Of a stretch of DNA of 55,080 bases, positions 35,880 to 45,946 are shown in pieces. Numbering within the stretch: the first letter of the stretch is position 1; each line of letters begins with the position of its first letter. Position numbers and translations under genes: made by a program. This stretch comes from Enterobacteriaceae endosymbiont of Donacia cincticornis (GTDB lineage: Bacteria > Pseudomonadota > Gammaproteobacteria > Enterobacterales > Enterobacteriaceae). The stretch lies in contig NZ_CP046194.1 in the NCBI RefSeq assembly GCF_012568845.1, positions 70,873 to 125,952 on the forward strand, in the 5' to 3' direction. The notes under the pieces are model-generated. The model saw only the letters and a program-made list of their open reading frames with translations, searched no databases and was not told the DNA's origin.

Positions 35880-36560
35880 TTAAAATATATTTTTAATGTA
35901 ATTTATTTGATAATTTTTTTTTACCTTTTTTTTGTTTAAAAATATAGTATTAATAATACTAATAATATTTTCTGAAGAAAGAAATTTATTATAAACAAAT
36001 GTTATTTTTAAATTTGTACCTATTTTTTTTTTTATATTTTTTTGAAAATATTGATCTATATTAGAAATTAATACAAATATTCCTTTTAATAAAATTATTT
36101 TTTGAAAAAAATCATTATAATTTAATAAACATTCACTTTTTTTCCCTATCCATAAACCTTTAAAAGTTCTTTTATATATAGCAAAATATAACAAATTTTG
36201 ATTACATTTTATAACAGATATAACATTTTTAATCCCTGTTATTTTCCAAGATTGTTCAGCTAAAATCATTAAATGAGATATCCCTATTTTAGGAATATTT
36301 AATACATAAGAAAGACTTTCTATTATTGCTATACCTATTCTTAAACTTGTAAAATTTCCTGGTCCTAAATTATATCCTAATAAACATATTGTTGATAAAG
36401 TAATTTTCTTTTCTTTTAAAAGATTATTGAGTAATTGTAATATACATTTTATATGAGAATAAGGAGAATAATGTATTTTATTATAAATAATATTATCTAT
36501 TTTTAACGAAAGTAAACAATATTCAGTAGATGTATCAATTGCTAAAATATTATTTTGCAT
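35880..36560 (-). CDS. tsaB: tRNA threonylcarbamoyladenosine biosynthesis protein TsaB
   Basis: Partner of TsaD, TsaE and TsaC in making t6A at position 37 of tRNAs that read ANN codons, which are very abundant in this AT-rich genome. It has 226 residues (231 in E. coli). Conserved: ILAIDTSTEYCLLSL at the start, LGYNLGPGNFTSLRIGI, GISHLMILAEQSW. The C-terminal half is diverged, as is common. It is convergent with minE (12 bases apart) and divergent from hslV; the 236 bases upstream, up to hslV, hold only A+T with no recognisable element. Confidence 0.92.
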   Translation of the reverse strand: MQNNILAIDTSTEYCLLSLKIDNIIYNKIHYSPYSHIKCILQLLNNLLKEKKITLSTICLLGYNLGPGNFTSLRIGIAIIESLSYVLNIPKIGISHLMILAEQSWKITGIKNVISVIKCNQNLLYFAIYKRTFKGLWIGKKSECLLNYNDFFQKIILLKGIFVLISNIDQYFQKNIKKKIGTNLKITFVYNKFLSSENIISIINTIFLNKKKVKKNYQINYIKNIF

Positions 36561-36796
36561 ATAAATATTAATTAAATATAAATTTATTGTTTAAAATAAA
36601 AATTATGTTATAATTTTAATGTTTTAATATAATTTAAAATTATTATACTGCTAATTATAATATAATTTTTTATAAAATGAAATATAAAATATTAATTTAT
36701 TAATTACTATTTTAATAAAATTTTATAAAAATATAATTATTATTTATTTTCTATAGAATTTTAAAATAAATAATGATTTTAATTAGGAATAAACTC

Positions 36797-37324
36797 ATGA
36801 CAACAATAGTTAGTGTAAGGAGAAATGGTAATGTAGTTATTGGTGGAGATGGACAAGCAACTCTTGGTCATATTATAATGAAAGGAAATGTAAAAAAAAT
36901 TCGTAAGTTATATAATGATACAGTAATTGCTGGTTTTGCTGGTGGTACTGCAGATGCTTTTACTCTTTTTGAGTTATTTGAACAAAAATTAGAAATACAT
37001 CAAGGAAATTTAATTAAATCTGCAGTTGAATTAGCAAAAGATTGGAGAACAGATCGTATTTTACGTAAATTAGAAGCATTATTAGTAATAGCGGATAAAA
37101 TTACTTCTTTAATTATTACAGGTAGCGGAGATGTTATACAACCTGAAAATAATATAGTAACTATTGGTTCTGGTGGCCCATATGCACAAGCATCGGCTCG
37201 TGCTTTATTTGAAAATACTAATTTAAATGCATATGAAATAGTAAAAAAATCTTTAAAAATTGCTGGAGATATTTGTATATATACTAACCATAATTTTACT
37301 ATTGAAGAATTACCATCTAAATAA
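36797..37324 (+). CDS. hslV: ATP-dependent protease subunit HslV
   Basis: Proteolytic core of the HslUV (ClpQY) protease. I start at ATG 36797 ([20 protein letters not shown]), with AGGA at 36785-36788; an earlier in-frame ATG at 36773 adds eight residues not found in the family. It has 175 residues (176 in E. coli). Removal of Met exposes the catalytic Thr. Also kept: [35 protein letters not shown] and [14 protein letters not shown]. It is followed after 24 bases by hslU. No sigma32-type promoter (CCCCAT box) is visible upstream. Confidence 0.97.
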   Translation: MTTIVSVRRNGNVVIGGDGQATLGHIIMKGNVKKIRKLYNDTVIAGFAGGTADAFTLFELFEQKLEIHQGNLIKSAVELAKDWRTDRILRKLEALLVIADKITSLIITGSGDVIQPENNIVTIGSGGPYAQASARALFENTNLNAYEIVKKSLKIAGDICIYTNHNFTIEELPSK

Positions 37325-37348
37325 ATAAGTATGAGGAAAATTTTCATT

Positions 37349-38668
37349 ATGTCTGAAATGACCCCAAAAGAAATTGTAAATGAATTAGATAAATTTATTA
37401 TTGGGCAAGAAAGTGCAAAAAAAGCAGTTGCAATAGCTTTAAGAAATCGTTGGCGTCGTATGAAATTAGATGAAAATTTAAGATCAGAAGTAACACCTAA
37501 AAATATATTAATGATAGGTCCTACAGGTGTAGGAAAAACAGAAATTGCACGTAGATTAGCAAAATTAGCTAATGCACCCTTTATAAAGGTAGAAGCAACC
37601 AAATTTACTGAAATTGGTTATGTTGGGAAAGAAGTAGATTCTATTATTCGTGATTTAACTGATGCTGCAATTAAAATGATACGAATACAAGCATTTAATA
37701 AAAATTGTTATAGAGCAAAAGAAATGGCAGAAGAAAGAATTCTGAATGTATTAATACCTAATAAAAATAATTGGAATAAAGATGATAATATTGATTCTAT
37801 TCGTAAAAAATTAAAAAATAAATTAAAAAATGGATTATTAGATAATCAAGAAATTGAAATTAATTTATCTAGTGTTCCTATGGGTATTGAAATTATGGCA
37901 CCTCCAGGAATGGAAGAAATGACCAGTCAATTACAATCTTTATTCCAGAATTTAGGAGGAAATAAACAAAAAAAACGTAAATTAAAAATTAAAGATGCAT
38001 TAAAATTATTAATAGAAGAAGAAGCTAATAAATTAGTTAATAACGAAGATATTAAACAAAAAGCTATAGAAGCAGTAGAACAAAATGGTATAGTTTTTTT
38101 AGATGAAATAGACAAAATTTGTAGAAGAAGTAATAATGTATCATCTGATATTTCAAGAGAAGGTGTACAAAGAGATTTATTACCTTTAGTCGAAGGATGT
38201 ACAGTATCAACAAAACATGGTATGGTTAAAACAGATTATATTTTATTTATTGCTTCAGGATCATTTCAAATTTCGAAACCTTCTGATTTAATACCTGAAT
38301 TACAAGGTAGATTACCTATTAGAGTAGAATTAAAAGCATTAACTAGTAATGATTTTGAAAGAATTCTTATAGAACCTAATGCATCTATAACTGTTCAGTA
38401 TAAGGCTTTATTAGCTACAGAAAAAGTAAATATTATCTTTACTAAAGATGGTATAAAAAAAATAGCAGAATCTGCTTGGAAAGTTAATGAAACAACAGAA
38501 AATATAGGAGCTAGAAGATTACATACTGTATTAGAATATTTAATGTCAGATATTTCTTATAATGCTAGTGAATATAATAATAAATCTATTATTATTAATG
38601 AAAATTATGTAAGTCAACATCTTGACACACTTATTATTAATGAAGATATTAGTAGATATATTTTATAA
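37349..38668 (+). CDS. hslU: ATP-dependent protease ATPase subunit HslU
   Basis: AAA+ unfoldase that feeds substrates into HslV. Starting at ATG 37349 ([20 protein letters not shown]), preceded by GAGGAAA, it has 439 residues (443 in E. coli); six extra N-terminal residues from an earlier ATG at 37331 are unlikely. Walker [15 protein letters not shown]; pore loop [10 protein letters not shown]; intermediate domain ([20 protein letters not shown]); Walker [12 protein letters not shown]; sensor 2 [13 protein letters not shown]; and the HslV-activating C-terminus EDISRYIL. One of the best conserved proteins in the window, so the protease is under strong selection. Confidence 0.98.
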   Translation: MSEMTPKEIVNELDKFIIGQESAKKAVAIALRNRWRRMKLDENLRSEVTPKNILMIGPTGVGKTEIARRLAKLANAPFIKVEATKFTEIGYVGKEVDSIIRDLTDAAIKMIRIQAFNKNCYRAKEMAEERILNVLIPNKNNWNKDDNIDSIRKKLKNKLKNGLLDNQEIEINLSSVPMGIEIMAPPGMEEMTSQLQSLFQNLGGNKQKKRKLKIKDALKLLIEEEANKLVNNEDIKQKAIEAVEQNGIVFLDEIDKICRRSNNVSSDISREGVQRDLLPLVEGCTVSTKHGMVKTDYILFIASGSFQISKPSDLIPELQGRLPIRVELKALTSNDFERILIEPNASITVQYKALLATEKVNIIFTKDGIKKIAESAWKVNETTENIGARRLHTVLEYLMSDISYNASEYNNKSIIINENYVSQHLDTLIINEDISRYIL

Positions 38669-38753
38669 TATGTTAATATTTGAAATTTTATTTAAAAATA
38701 ATAAATATTAATTTCTAAATTTTATAAATTTAAAATAAAACTTGATTAATAAA

Positions 38754-39368
38754 CTATTTTAATTCAGAATTTCTAATTTTTAAAATTTTAATAACATCTT
38801 TCAAATTAATGTTTTTTACTTTTAATAAAACTATTAAATGATAAATTAAATCTGCTGTTTCTTGCATAGTTTCTTTTTTATTGTTATCATTTGCAGCTAT
38901 AATGGTTTCTATAGCTTCTTCTCCTACTTTTTGTGTAATTCTTTTTATACCACTTTGATATAATTTATAAGTATATGAAGATTCTATAGAAGATTTTTTT
39001 TTTTTATCTAAAATTTTTTCTAATAAATATAAAAAAGTAAAATCAGATATTGTTTTTTTAAAACAACTATATTCATTTAAATGGCATGTATTGTTTATAG
39101 AAATAACTAATATAAGAAGCGTATCTTTATCACAATCAGTTGTAATTTTTTTTACATATAAAAAATTACCTGTTGTTTCACCTTTCGTCCATATTTTATT
39201 TTTTGTTCTAGAAAAAAATGTAACTTTTTTAGTTTTTAAAGTAATAAGAAGAGATTCTTTATTCATATATGCATGCATAAGTATTTGTCCAGAAATTTTA
39301 TGTTGTATAATAGTCGGAATTAATCCATTAGTTTTAAACCAATCTAAATTTTTTATAAAATTTAACAT
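38754..39368 (-). CDS. hisI: Bifunctional phosphoribosyl-AMP cyclohydrolase / phosphoribosyl-ATP pyrophosphatase
   Basis: Second and third steps of histidine synthesis. It has 204 residues (203 in E. coli). The N-terminal cyclohydrolase domain shows [20 protein letters not shown] and metal ligands in [10 protein letters not shown] and [11 protein letters not shown]. The C-terminal pyrophosphatase domain shows [20 protein letters not shown] and [13 protein letters not shown]. It is the last gene of the his operon and overlaps hisF by 7 bases. The gap to convergent hslU holds a 9-bp repeat (TTAATATTT at 38673-38681, AAATATTAA at 38703-38711) that may be a weak terminator. Confidence 0.97.
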   Translation of the reverse strand: MLNFIKNLDWFKTNGLIPTIIQHKISGQILMHAYMNKESLLITLKTKKVTFFSRTKNKIWTKGETTGNFLYVKKITTDCDKDTLLILVISINNTCHLNEYSCFKKTISDFTFLYLLEKILDKKKKSSIESSYTYKLYQSGIKRITQKVGEEAIETIIAANDNNKKETMQETADLIYHLIVLLKVKNINLKDVIKILKIRNSELK

Positions 39369-40141
39369 ATTCTTACCTCAATATTTTTTTTATATAGAAA
39401 TTTTTTTAATGTTTTAATATTAATTATATTTTTATGAAATACTGATGCAGCTAAAGCACCATCAACATTTATTTCTTTATGAAAAACATTATAAAAATCA
39501 TTTATAGAACCTGCTCCTCCAGATGCAATCAAAGGTATTTTACAAATTTTTCTAATTTTTTTTAATTGTTCTATGTCATAACCACCACATAATCCATCCT
39601 GATTCATCGTATTTAATACTATTTCTCCTGCTCCCAATTTTTGTACATATTTTACCCAATCAATAGTTTCCCATTTTGTTAATTTTATTTTTTTTTGATT
39701 ACCAGTATATTTATAAACATAATATTTTTGAGTTTTTTTGTCATACCAAGAATCTATTCCTACAACAATACATTGTTTACCAAAATATTTAGATAACTCA
39801 TTTATTAAATTAGGATTATTTAATGCAGGAGTATTAATCGATATTTTTTCTGCTCCTAAATGTAATATTTTAGCAGCATCATCTATAGATGAAATTCCTC
39901 CTGCAACACAAAATGGAATACTAATAATTTTAGAAATTTTTGATATCCATTTTTTATTAACTAATTGATTATTAGTTGAAGCTGTAATATCATAAAAAAC
40001 CAATTCATCAGCACCATCTTTATCATATTTTTTAGCTAAAGATAAAATATCTCCTATAATCTGATGATTTTTAAATTGTTTTCCTTTAACTACTAAATCT
40101 TCTTTTACATCTAAACAAGGAATTATTCTTTTTGCCAACAT
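39362..40141 (-). CDS. hisF: Imidazole glycerol phosphate synthase cyclase subunit
   Basis: With HisH makes imidazole glycerol phosphate and AICAR. It has 259 residues (258 in E. coli). TIM barrel with the catalytic Asp in [16 protein letters not shown], then [61 protein letters not shown] and [13 protein letters not shown]. All catalytic segments are present. It overlaps hisA by 19 bases and hisI by 7 on the minus strand. Confidence 0.98.
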   Translation of the reverse strand: MLAKRIIPCLDVKEDLVVKGKQFKNHQIIGDILSLAKKYDKDGADELVFYDITASTNNQLVNKKWISKISKIISIPFCVAGGISSIDDAAKILHLGAEKISINTPALNNPNLINELSKYFGKQCIVVGIDSWYDKKTQKYYVYKYTGNQKKIKLTKWETIDWVKYVQKLGAGEIVLNTMNQDGLCGGYDIEQLKKIRKICKIPLIASGGAGSINDFYNVFHKEINVDGALAASVFHKNIINIKTLKKFLYKKNIEVRIC

Positions 40142-40860
40142 ATATTAGCCTCTTTAAGAGTAAATTTTTTTTCTAAAAATGCTCTTCCTATAATTACATC
40201 TTTTACTCCAATATTTTTTAAATTAATAATATCTTGTAAAGAAGATATACCTCCTGAGGCTTGAAAAGATATTTCAGGATATTTTTTTACTATTTCAGTA
40301 TATAAATTTATATTTGGTCCTAATAAAGTTCCATCTCGTGAGATATCTGTACATAAAATATATTTTAAACCTAAATGTAAAAATTTTTCTATAATATCTT
40401 CAAAAATTATATTACTTTTATTCTGCCATCCATTAATAAAAATTACTTTTTTATTATTTTGATCATATTTTATATCTAAAGCTAAAATAATAGAATTTGG
40501 ATTATATAACTTAAATATTTTTTTTACGTTTTCAAAATTTTGTATAATAGATCCTAATATAATTTGAGAATTAGGTATTAAATTAAAAATAAAATCTATA
40601 TCTTTTTGAGATCTTATACCTCCTCCAATTTGGATTGGAGGTAATTTATATTTAAAAATTTTTTTTAATAAAATTAATTGTTTAATATTAGGATTTTTTG
40701 CACCATCTAAATCTATGAGATGAATTTTACGAGCATTTTCTTTAATATATTTTTTTATATAAAATATAGGTGAATATAAATATTCACGTTTTAAATTAAA
40801 TTTACCTTGATGTAATCTAACTACTTTTCCTTGAATTAAATCAATTGCTGGGATAATCAT
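40123..40860 (-). CDS. hisA: Phosphoribosylformimino-5-aminoimidazole carboxamide ribotide isomerase
   Basis: Amadori isomerase of histidine synthesis. It has 245 residues, the E. coli length. TIM barrel with catalytic Asp in [17 protein letters not shown], then [28 protein letters not shown], a second catalytic Asp in [18 protein letters not shown], and [12 protein letters not shown]. It follows hisH by 10 bases and overlaps hisF by 19. Confidence 0.98.
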   Translation of the reverse strand: MIIPAIDLIQGKVVRLHQGKFNLKREYLYSPIFYIKKYIKENARKIHLIDLDGAKNPNIKQLILLKKIFKYKLPPIQIGGGIRSQKDIDFIFNLIPNSQIILGSIIQNFENVKKIFKLYNPNSIILALDIKYDQNNKKVIFINGWQNKSNIIFEDIIEKFLHLGLKYILCTDISRDGTLLGPNINLYTEIVKKYPEISFQASGGISSLQDIINLKNIGVKDVIIGRAFLEKKFTLKEANICWQKE

Positions 40861-40870
40861 ATTTATAATT

Positions 40871-41461
40871 TCACATTTTTAAAAAGTTTTTAATTAATTG
40901 TATACCATTAATTCCTGATCTTTCTGGATGAAATTGTACTCCAAAAAAATTTTTTTTTTGAATAACAGAACTAAAAATTTTTTCATAAGTAGTTGTAGCT
41001 ATTGTATAATTATTCATACATATATTATAACTATGTGAAAAATAAAAATAGGAGTTATTGTTAATATTATTAAATAATGGTGATTTAATAATATTATTTA
41101 CTTTATTCCATCCCATATGAGGGATAGGCATATATGTATTGTGCATTAAATTAACAGAATAATCCATAATTCCTAATGTTGAAATACCCTCATTTTCTTC
41201 ACTATATTTACCTAATATTTGCATTCCTAAACATATTCCTAAAATATCTATTTTACAATTTTGGATGAATTTAATTAAATTATCTTTTTTTAATTTTTTT
41301 ATTATTGATCTAGCAGAACCTACTCCTGGTAAAAAAATTTTATCAGCATTTAAAATTAAATTTTTATTATTCGAAATTTGAGCATTAAATCCTAATTTTT
41401 TTATAGTAGATTTTAAAGAATAAAAATTACCACAAGATGTGTCTATAATAATAATTTTCAA
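40871..41461 (-). CDS. hisH: Imidazole glycerol phosphate synthase glutamine amidotransferase subunit
   Basis: Supplies ammonia from glutamine to HisF. It has 196 residues, the E. coli length. Class I amidotransferase triad: nucleophilic Cys in DILGICLGMQILG, His and Glu in GVQFHPERSGING. Also DTSCGNFYSLK at the start, FLPGVGSARSII and PIPHMGWNKV. Its start overlaps the hisB stop by 4 bases, suggesting coupled translation. Confidence 0.97.
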   Translation of the reverse strand: MKIIIIDTSCGNFYSLKSTIKKLGFNAQISNNKNLILNADKIFLPGVGSARSIIKKLKKDNLIKFIQNCKIDILGICLGMQILGKYSEENEGISTLGIMDYSVNLMHNTYMPIPHMGWNKVNNIIKSPLFNNINNNSYFYFSHSYNICMNNYTIATTTYEKIFSSVIQKKNFFGVQFHPERSGINGIQLIKNFLKM

Positions 41462-42525
41462 TTTAAAACTCCTTTTGAACTAGGAATAATATTATGTTCA
41501 ATTTTTATTGCTTGTTTTAAACAACAAGCAAACGCTTTAAATAAACTTTCTATTTTATGATGATCATTTTCTCCTGTTACTTTTAAATGTATATTACACA
41601 ACATAGAATATGATAATGAATAAAAAAAATGTTTAATCATTTCAGTACTTAAATCTCCAATTTTTTGATATTTAAATTGTACATCATATTTTAAATATGG
41701 TCTTCCAGACAAATCTAATGAACATTGTGCTAATGCATCATCCATAGGTAATAAAAAACCAAATCTATGAATACCTTTTTTATTACCAAGAGCTTTAGAA
41801 AAAGCCTTTCCTAGAGTTATCGCAATATCTTCTATTGTATGATGATCATCAATATATAAATCTCCATTACTATAAATGTTTAAAATAAAACCACCATGTA
41901 TTGGTATTTGTTCTAACATATGATTTAAAAAATTGATTCCAGTATCAATATTACTTTTCCCAATTATATCTAAAAATAACTCTACACATATTGTAGTTTC
42001 TTTTGTTATTTTTTTTATTATAGCATATCTTTTTATTGGTGTTAATTGAGCTAAAATATTTAGCCAATTACATTTTTTTTTATTATATAAAATACCTTTA
42101 ATACCAATATTATTTGCTAATTGTATATCAGTTAAACGATCTCCTATTACATAACTATTTTTTTTATCTAAATAATGATTTAAATATTGTTTTAACATTG
42201 TTATGTTTGGTTTTCTACATATACATTTTTCATAGGAAAAATGAGGACAAATAAAAATATTTTCAAATTTTATGTTTTGTGATTTAAATATATTAATCAT
42301 AAAATTATGAGGGATATTAAAAGATTCATATGGAAAAAAATTAGTACCTAATCCATCTTGGTTTGTGATCATTACAAATGAATAAGAAAATTTTTTTAAT
42401 TCTGATAATACAAGAATAACATTTTTTTCAAAAAATAATTTATTAATATGATCAATTTGAAAATTATTTTTAGGTTCAGATATTAAAGTACCATCTCTAT
42501 CTATAAAAAGTATTTTTTTAAGCAT
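41458..42525 (-). CDS. hisB: Bifunctional histidinol-phosphatase / imidazoleglycerol-phosphate dehydratase
   Basis: Two steps of histidine synthesis in one protein, as in E. coli (355 residues in both). The N-terminal HAD phosphatase has FIDRDGTLISEP with the nucleophilic Asp, MITNQDGLGT, a zinc-loop with ICPHFSYEKCICRKP, and GDRLTDIQLA. The C-terminal dehydratase has the metal-binding HHTIEDIAITLGKA and GENDHHKIESLFKAFA. Both halves are complete. It sits 22 bases after the hisD-hisC frame and overlaps hisH by 4 bases. Confidence 0.97.
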   Translation of the reverse strand: MLKKILFIDRDGTLISEPKNNFQIDHINKLFFEKNVILVLSELKKFSYSFVMITNQDGLGTNFFPYESFNIPHNFMINIFKSQNIKFENIFICPHFSYEKCICRKPNITMLKQYLNHYLDKKNSYVIGDRLTDIQLANNIGIKGILYNKKKCNWLNILAQLTPIKRYAIIKKITKETTICVELFLDIIGKSNIDTGINFLNHMLEQIPIHGGFILNIYSNGDLYIDDHHTIEDIAITLGKAFSKALGNKKGIHRFGFLLPMDDALAQCSLDLSGRPYLKYDVQFKYQKIGDLSTEMIKHFFYSLSYSMLCNIHLKVTGENDHHKIESLFKAFACCLKQAIKIEHNIIPSSKGVLN

Positions 42526-42547
42526 AAATTATTTCTTATATAATTAA

Positions 42548-44941
42548 TCAAGATATTTTTTGTAATGTAAAAAATAATTTTTTACATTCATCAAAGGTTC
42601 CTATTGTAATTCTTAAACAATTATTTAATGTTTTTTCATGATTTTGATTTCGTACAATTATATTATTTTTATTTAAAATATCTAAAACAATATCTGAATT
42701 ATGAAATTTTATTAAAACAAAGTTTGTGGTACTAGTAAATATTTTTTTTATACAATTACAATTACTTAATTTATCTATTAGCCATTTTTTATTATTTATT
42801 ATTGTTTTAACATTATTATTCATAATAATTAAATTTTTTATATTTAAAGCTTGAATGGCAATATCTAAAACTGGAATAGATATTGGATATGGTGCTATTA
42901 CTTTAAGTAATATATTTATAATGTATTGATTTGCTAATATAAAACCACAACGTAAACCTGCTAATCCAAACGCTTTAGATAGAGTTCTTAATATAATTAA
43001 ATTTTCATATTTATTAATTAAACTAATCATAGTCTGATCTATACAGAATTCAATATATGCTTCATCGATAACAATCATTATTTTATTTTTTGTTAATTTT
43101 AATAATTCTATTATATTATTTTTATTTAAAATATTTCCTGTAGGATTATTAGGATTACAAAAATAAATAATTTTAATATTTTTAAGATTTCTTTTAATTT
43201 TTTTAAAATTTATTTCCCAAGTATCTTTTATACTAAAAATTATTAAATATTTAATATTTAATATATTAGCAGTAACACGATACATATCATATGTTGGAGG
43301 ACAAAATAAAATTTTATCATATTCTGGATCACAAAATGTTCTCATAATTATATCTATACCTTCATCTGCTCCTCTAGTAATTAAAATATTTTCATTATTT
43401 AAATTAATATATTTACTATAAACATTAAGTAATTTCTTAGGTTGTTGTTCAGGATACCTATTTAATATTTTATTATTAGTAGAAAATAATGAAATAATAG
43501 GAGATTCATTTGCATTTAATAATATTTTATTATTAATATTATTTTTATATAATAACCTTGCTGATTGATATGGAGTTAAATTTAAAATATTTTTTCTAAC
43601 TATTTGATTAATATTTTTAATTTTTCTCTTTTGTTGATTTATAAAATTTTTTCTTATTGTAATAGAATTCTTATGACCTAATAAACTTTCTGTTTTTGCC
43701 ATAATTTCTACTGTAGAAGAAATGTTTAATAAACCATTTTTAGTTAATTTTTGTACAGATATTCTTTTTTGAAAATCAGAAATACTTAAACAAGAATAAG
43801 TTGAAGCATAACCATAAGTAGGTAAAACATGATTAGTTCCAGAAGCATAATCTCCTACTGATTCAGGAGTCCAATTACCTAAAAAAATAGCACCTGCATT
43901 AATAATCTTAGATAAAATATTTTTATAATTTTTACATTGAATAATAAGATGTTCAGGTGCATATGTATTTATTATATCAATACATTCATTAAGATTATTA
44001 ACTATTATAATATAACTCTTATTAAGAGATTTTAATATGATATCTTTTCTAGGTAATTTTTCTAATTGTTTAAAAAGATTTTGTTTTACTAATTTTCCAA
44101 TTTTTTCTTGAAAAGTTATTAACAATACTTGTGAATTAATACCATGTTCTGCTTGTGATAATAAATCTGCTATAATAAAATTATAATTTGCTGTTTCATC
44201 TGCAATAATCATTAATTCTGATGGACCAGCAGGCATATCTATAGATAGATTATTTAAAAGAGTAGTGTTATTACTAACTTGTGTTTTAGCTTCCGTGACA
44301 TAAATATTTCCAGGACCAAAAATTTTATCTACTTTATTAATAGATTTTGTCCCATAAGCCATAGCTGCTATAGCATGTGCACCTCCTATTTGGAATATAT
44401 TTTGTATATTACATAAGTTAGCAGCAAATAAAATTTCATTAGAAATTGGTGCAGGAGAACATAAAATAATATTAGGACATAATGCTATCTGTGCTGGGAT
44501 TCCTAACATTAATACTGTAGAAAATAGTGAAGATGTTCCTCCCGGAATATAAAATCCTATTTTAGATATAGGACGAAAAATTTGGCTACAAAATACTCCA
44601 GGTATAATTTCAATTATTTTTTTTTTTATAATTTGATATTTATGAAATTTATAAATATTATTATATGCATTTTTAATTGCATCTTTTATATTTTTATTTA
44701 TATAAAATTTTGAGTTAAATATTTTTTCTTTATTAATTTGTAAATTATTAATTTTAGTTTTATCAAATAATAAACTATATTTTTTTAAGGCATTATCACC
44801 ATTTTCAATAACTTGTTCTAAAATATTTTTTACATCATTTTTAATTTTTTGATCTATAAAAAATATTGGTCGAGATAATATTTTCTTTTTGCGATCTTTA
44901 TTACATTTATTCCAATAAATAATATCATTAATAATATTCAT
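42548..44941 (-). CDS. hisDC: HisD-HisC fusion: histidinol dehydrogenase + histidinol-phosphate aminotransferase
   Basis: A single 797-codon frame without a stop joins two enzymes that are separate in E. coli. Residues about 1-437 are HisD: FYIPGGTSSLFSTVLMLGIP, GPGNIYVTEAKTQV, DMPAGPSELMIIADE, AEHGINSQ, and the zinc/catalytic region APEHLIIQC and WTPESVGDYASGTNHVLPTY. Residues about 438-797 are HisC, a PLP aminotransferase: NLTPYQSAR, LLNANESP, YFCNPNNPTGN, VIDEAYIEF and Lys656 in TLSKAFGLAGLRCGF. HisC begins where HisD ends, with no spacer and nothing deleted from either. No ATG, GTG or TTG lies at the junction, so separate translation of HisC looks unlikely. It begins 5 bases after hisG. 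Confidence 0.95.
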   Translation of the reverse strand: MNIINDIIYWNKCNKDRKKKILSRPIFFIDQKIKNDVKNILEQVIENGDNALKKYSLLFDKTKINNLQINKEKIFNSKFYINKNIKDAIKNAYNNIYKFHKYQIIKKKIIEIIPGVFCSQIFRPISKIGFYIPGGTSSLFSTVLMLGIPAQIALCPNIILCSPAPISNEILFAANLCNIQNIFQIGGAHAIAAMAYGTKSINKVDKIFGPGNIYVTEAKTQVSNNTTLLNNLSIDMPAGPSELMIIADETANYNFIIADLLSQAEHGINSQVLLITFQEKIGKLVKQNLFKQLEKLPRKDIILKSLNKSYIIIVNNLNECIDIINTYAPEHLIIQCKNYKNILSKIINAGAIFLGNWTPESVGDYASGTNHVLPTYGYASTYSCLSISDFQKRISVQKLTKNGLLNISSTVEIMAKTESLLGHKNSITIRKNFINQQKRKIKNINQIVRKNILNLTPYQSARLLYKNNINNKILLNANESPIISLFSTNNKILNRYPEQQPKKLLNVYSKYINLNNENILITRGADEGIDIIMRTFCDPEYDKILFCPPTYDMYRVTANILNIKYLIIFSIKDTWEINFKKIKRNLKNIKIIYFCNPNNPTGNILNKNNIIELLKLTKNKIMIVIDEAYIEFCIDQTMISLINKYENLIILRTLSKAFGLAGLRCGFILANQYIINILLKVIAPYPISIPVLDIAIQALNIKNLIIMNNNVKTIINNKKWLIDKLSNCNCIKKIFTSTTNFVLIKFHNSDIVLDILNKNNIIVRNQNHEKTLNNCLRITIGTFDECKKLFFTLQKIS

Positions 44942-44946
44942 TTTTA

Positions 44947-45846
44947 TTACTCCATAATTTTTTCGATAGGCAGAACTAAAATAGAACTAGCTCCTAATAA
45001 CTTTAATTTTTCTATTCTTTCCCAAAATAATACTTCATTACATACCATATGTAATGAAATTTTTTTTGTTTCACCAATTAATGGTGAAATAGTTGGATTT
45101 TGTATATATGGTAATAATAAAAATACTTTTTTTAATTTTTTACTTGCAATATGAAAGGTAATATATTTTGATTCTTTTGCTTGTATTATTCCTTTAATTC
45201 TAGTCAATAATTTATTTATTAATTGTTGTTTAAAATATGATATTTTATCATAACGTTGTACTAAACATGCTTGAGAATTATATATCACCTCTACTTCTTT
45301 AACTCCATTAGCTTCTAATGTAACTCCTGTAGAAACTAAATCACAAATAGCATCAGATAAACCTACTCTAGGTGCTAATTCTACTGAACCATTTAACATA
45401 CAAGATTTAAATTTAATATGATGCTGATCAAGATATTTTTTTAACAAATTAGGATAAGATGTAGCAATACAATTATTTTGTAAAGATTTTAATCCTAAAT
45501 ACTTTCTATTTACAGGTATTGCTATTGATAATCTACATATACCAAAATTTAATTTACGTAATATGATATATTTAGCATTATAACCTTTAGATAATCTATT
45601 TAATACTTCTTCTTCTAAGACATTTTGACCTATAATACCTAAATCAACAACACCTTCCATTATTAAACCAGGAATATCATCATCACGTACTTTTAAGATA
45701 TCAATCGGCATATTTTTTGCAAAAGCTATTAACCGTTGTTCTTGTAGATTAATTTTAAGACCACAACTTTTAAAAAGTTTATTAGTTTCATCACTTAAAC
45801 GACCAGATTTTTGCATAGCTATGCGTAAACGATTGTTATCTAACAT
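44947..45846 (-). CDS. hisG: ATP phosphoribosyltransferase
   Basis: First and committed step: joins PRPP and ATP. It has 299 residues, the E. coli length, so it is the long form with a C-terminal ACT-like domain that mediates histidine feedback in E. coli. Conserved: [54 protein letters not shown] with the PRPP loop, ATSYPNLL, and PTISPLI in the regulatory domain. It is the first gene of the his operon. The spacer to rnhA upstream (about 100 bases) lacks a His-rich leader peptide, so E. coli-type attenuation seems lost, while enzyme-level feedback may remain. Confidence 0.98.
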   Translation of the reverse strand: MLDNNRLRIAMQKSGRLSDETNKLFKSCGLKINLQEQRLIAFAKNMPIDILKVRDDDIPGLIMEGVVDLGIIGQNVLEEEVLNRLSKGYNAKYIILRKLNFGICRLSIAIPVNRKYLGLKSLQNNCIATSYPNLLKKYLDQHHIKFKSCMLNGSVELAPRVGLSDAICDLVSTGVTLEANGVKEVEVIYNSQACLVQRYDKISYFKQQLINKLLTRIKGIIQAKESKYITFHIASKKLKKVFLLLPYIQNPTISPLIGETKKISLHMVCNEVLFWERIEKLKLLGASSILVLPIEKIME

Positions 45847-45848
45847 AC

Positions 45849-45946
45849 TATATACCTTTATTATAATATTTAAATGTAAAACATAAATGTAATTTCATAA
45901 ATGAATTAGTTTCTTTAAACTTAAAGAAGTTGTATAAAAATAACAA
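45849..45946 (-). promoter_or_regulatory. Spacer upstream of hisG (his leader region)
   Basis: Holds two small hairpins: TTCTTTAA/TTAAAGAA at 45911-45928, and AGTTGT/ACAACT at 45928-45948, which reaches the rnhA stop. They may end rnhA transcripts. No run of His codons (CAT/CAC) and no classical attenuator are present; the longest short frame has one His. A promoter for the operon must lie here or further upstream, but cannot be picked out against the A+T background. Confidence 0.35.

Noticed and set aside
36561..36796. A sigma32 heat-shock promoter upstream of hslVU
   Set aside because: No CCCCAT-like -10 element or any C run exists in this A+T-only spacer.
37000..37602. A 200-codon open frame on the minus strand across hslV and hslU
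   Set aside because: It is antisense to two highly conserved genes and shows no family motif; it arises from the codon pattern of the real frames.
43590..43640. A separate hisC start codon inside the hisD-hisC frame
   Set aside because: No in-frame ATG, GTG or TTG occurs near the HisD end; initiation would need a rare codon without a ribosome-binding site.
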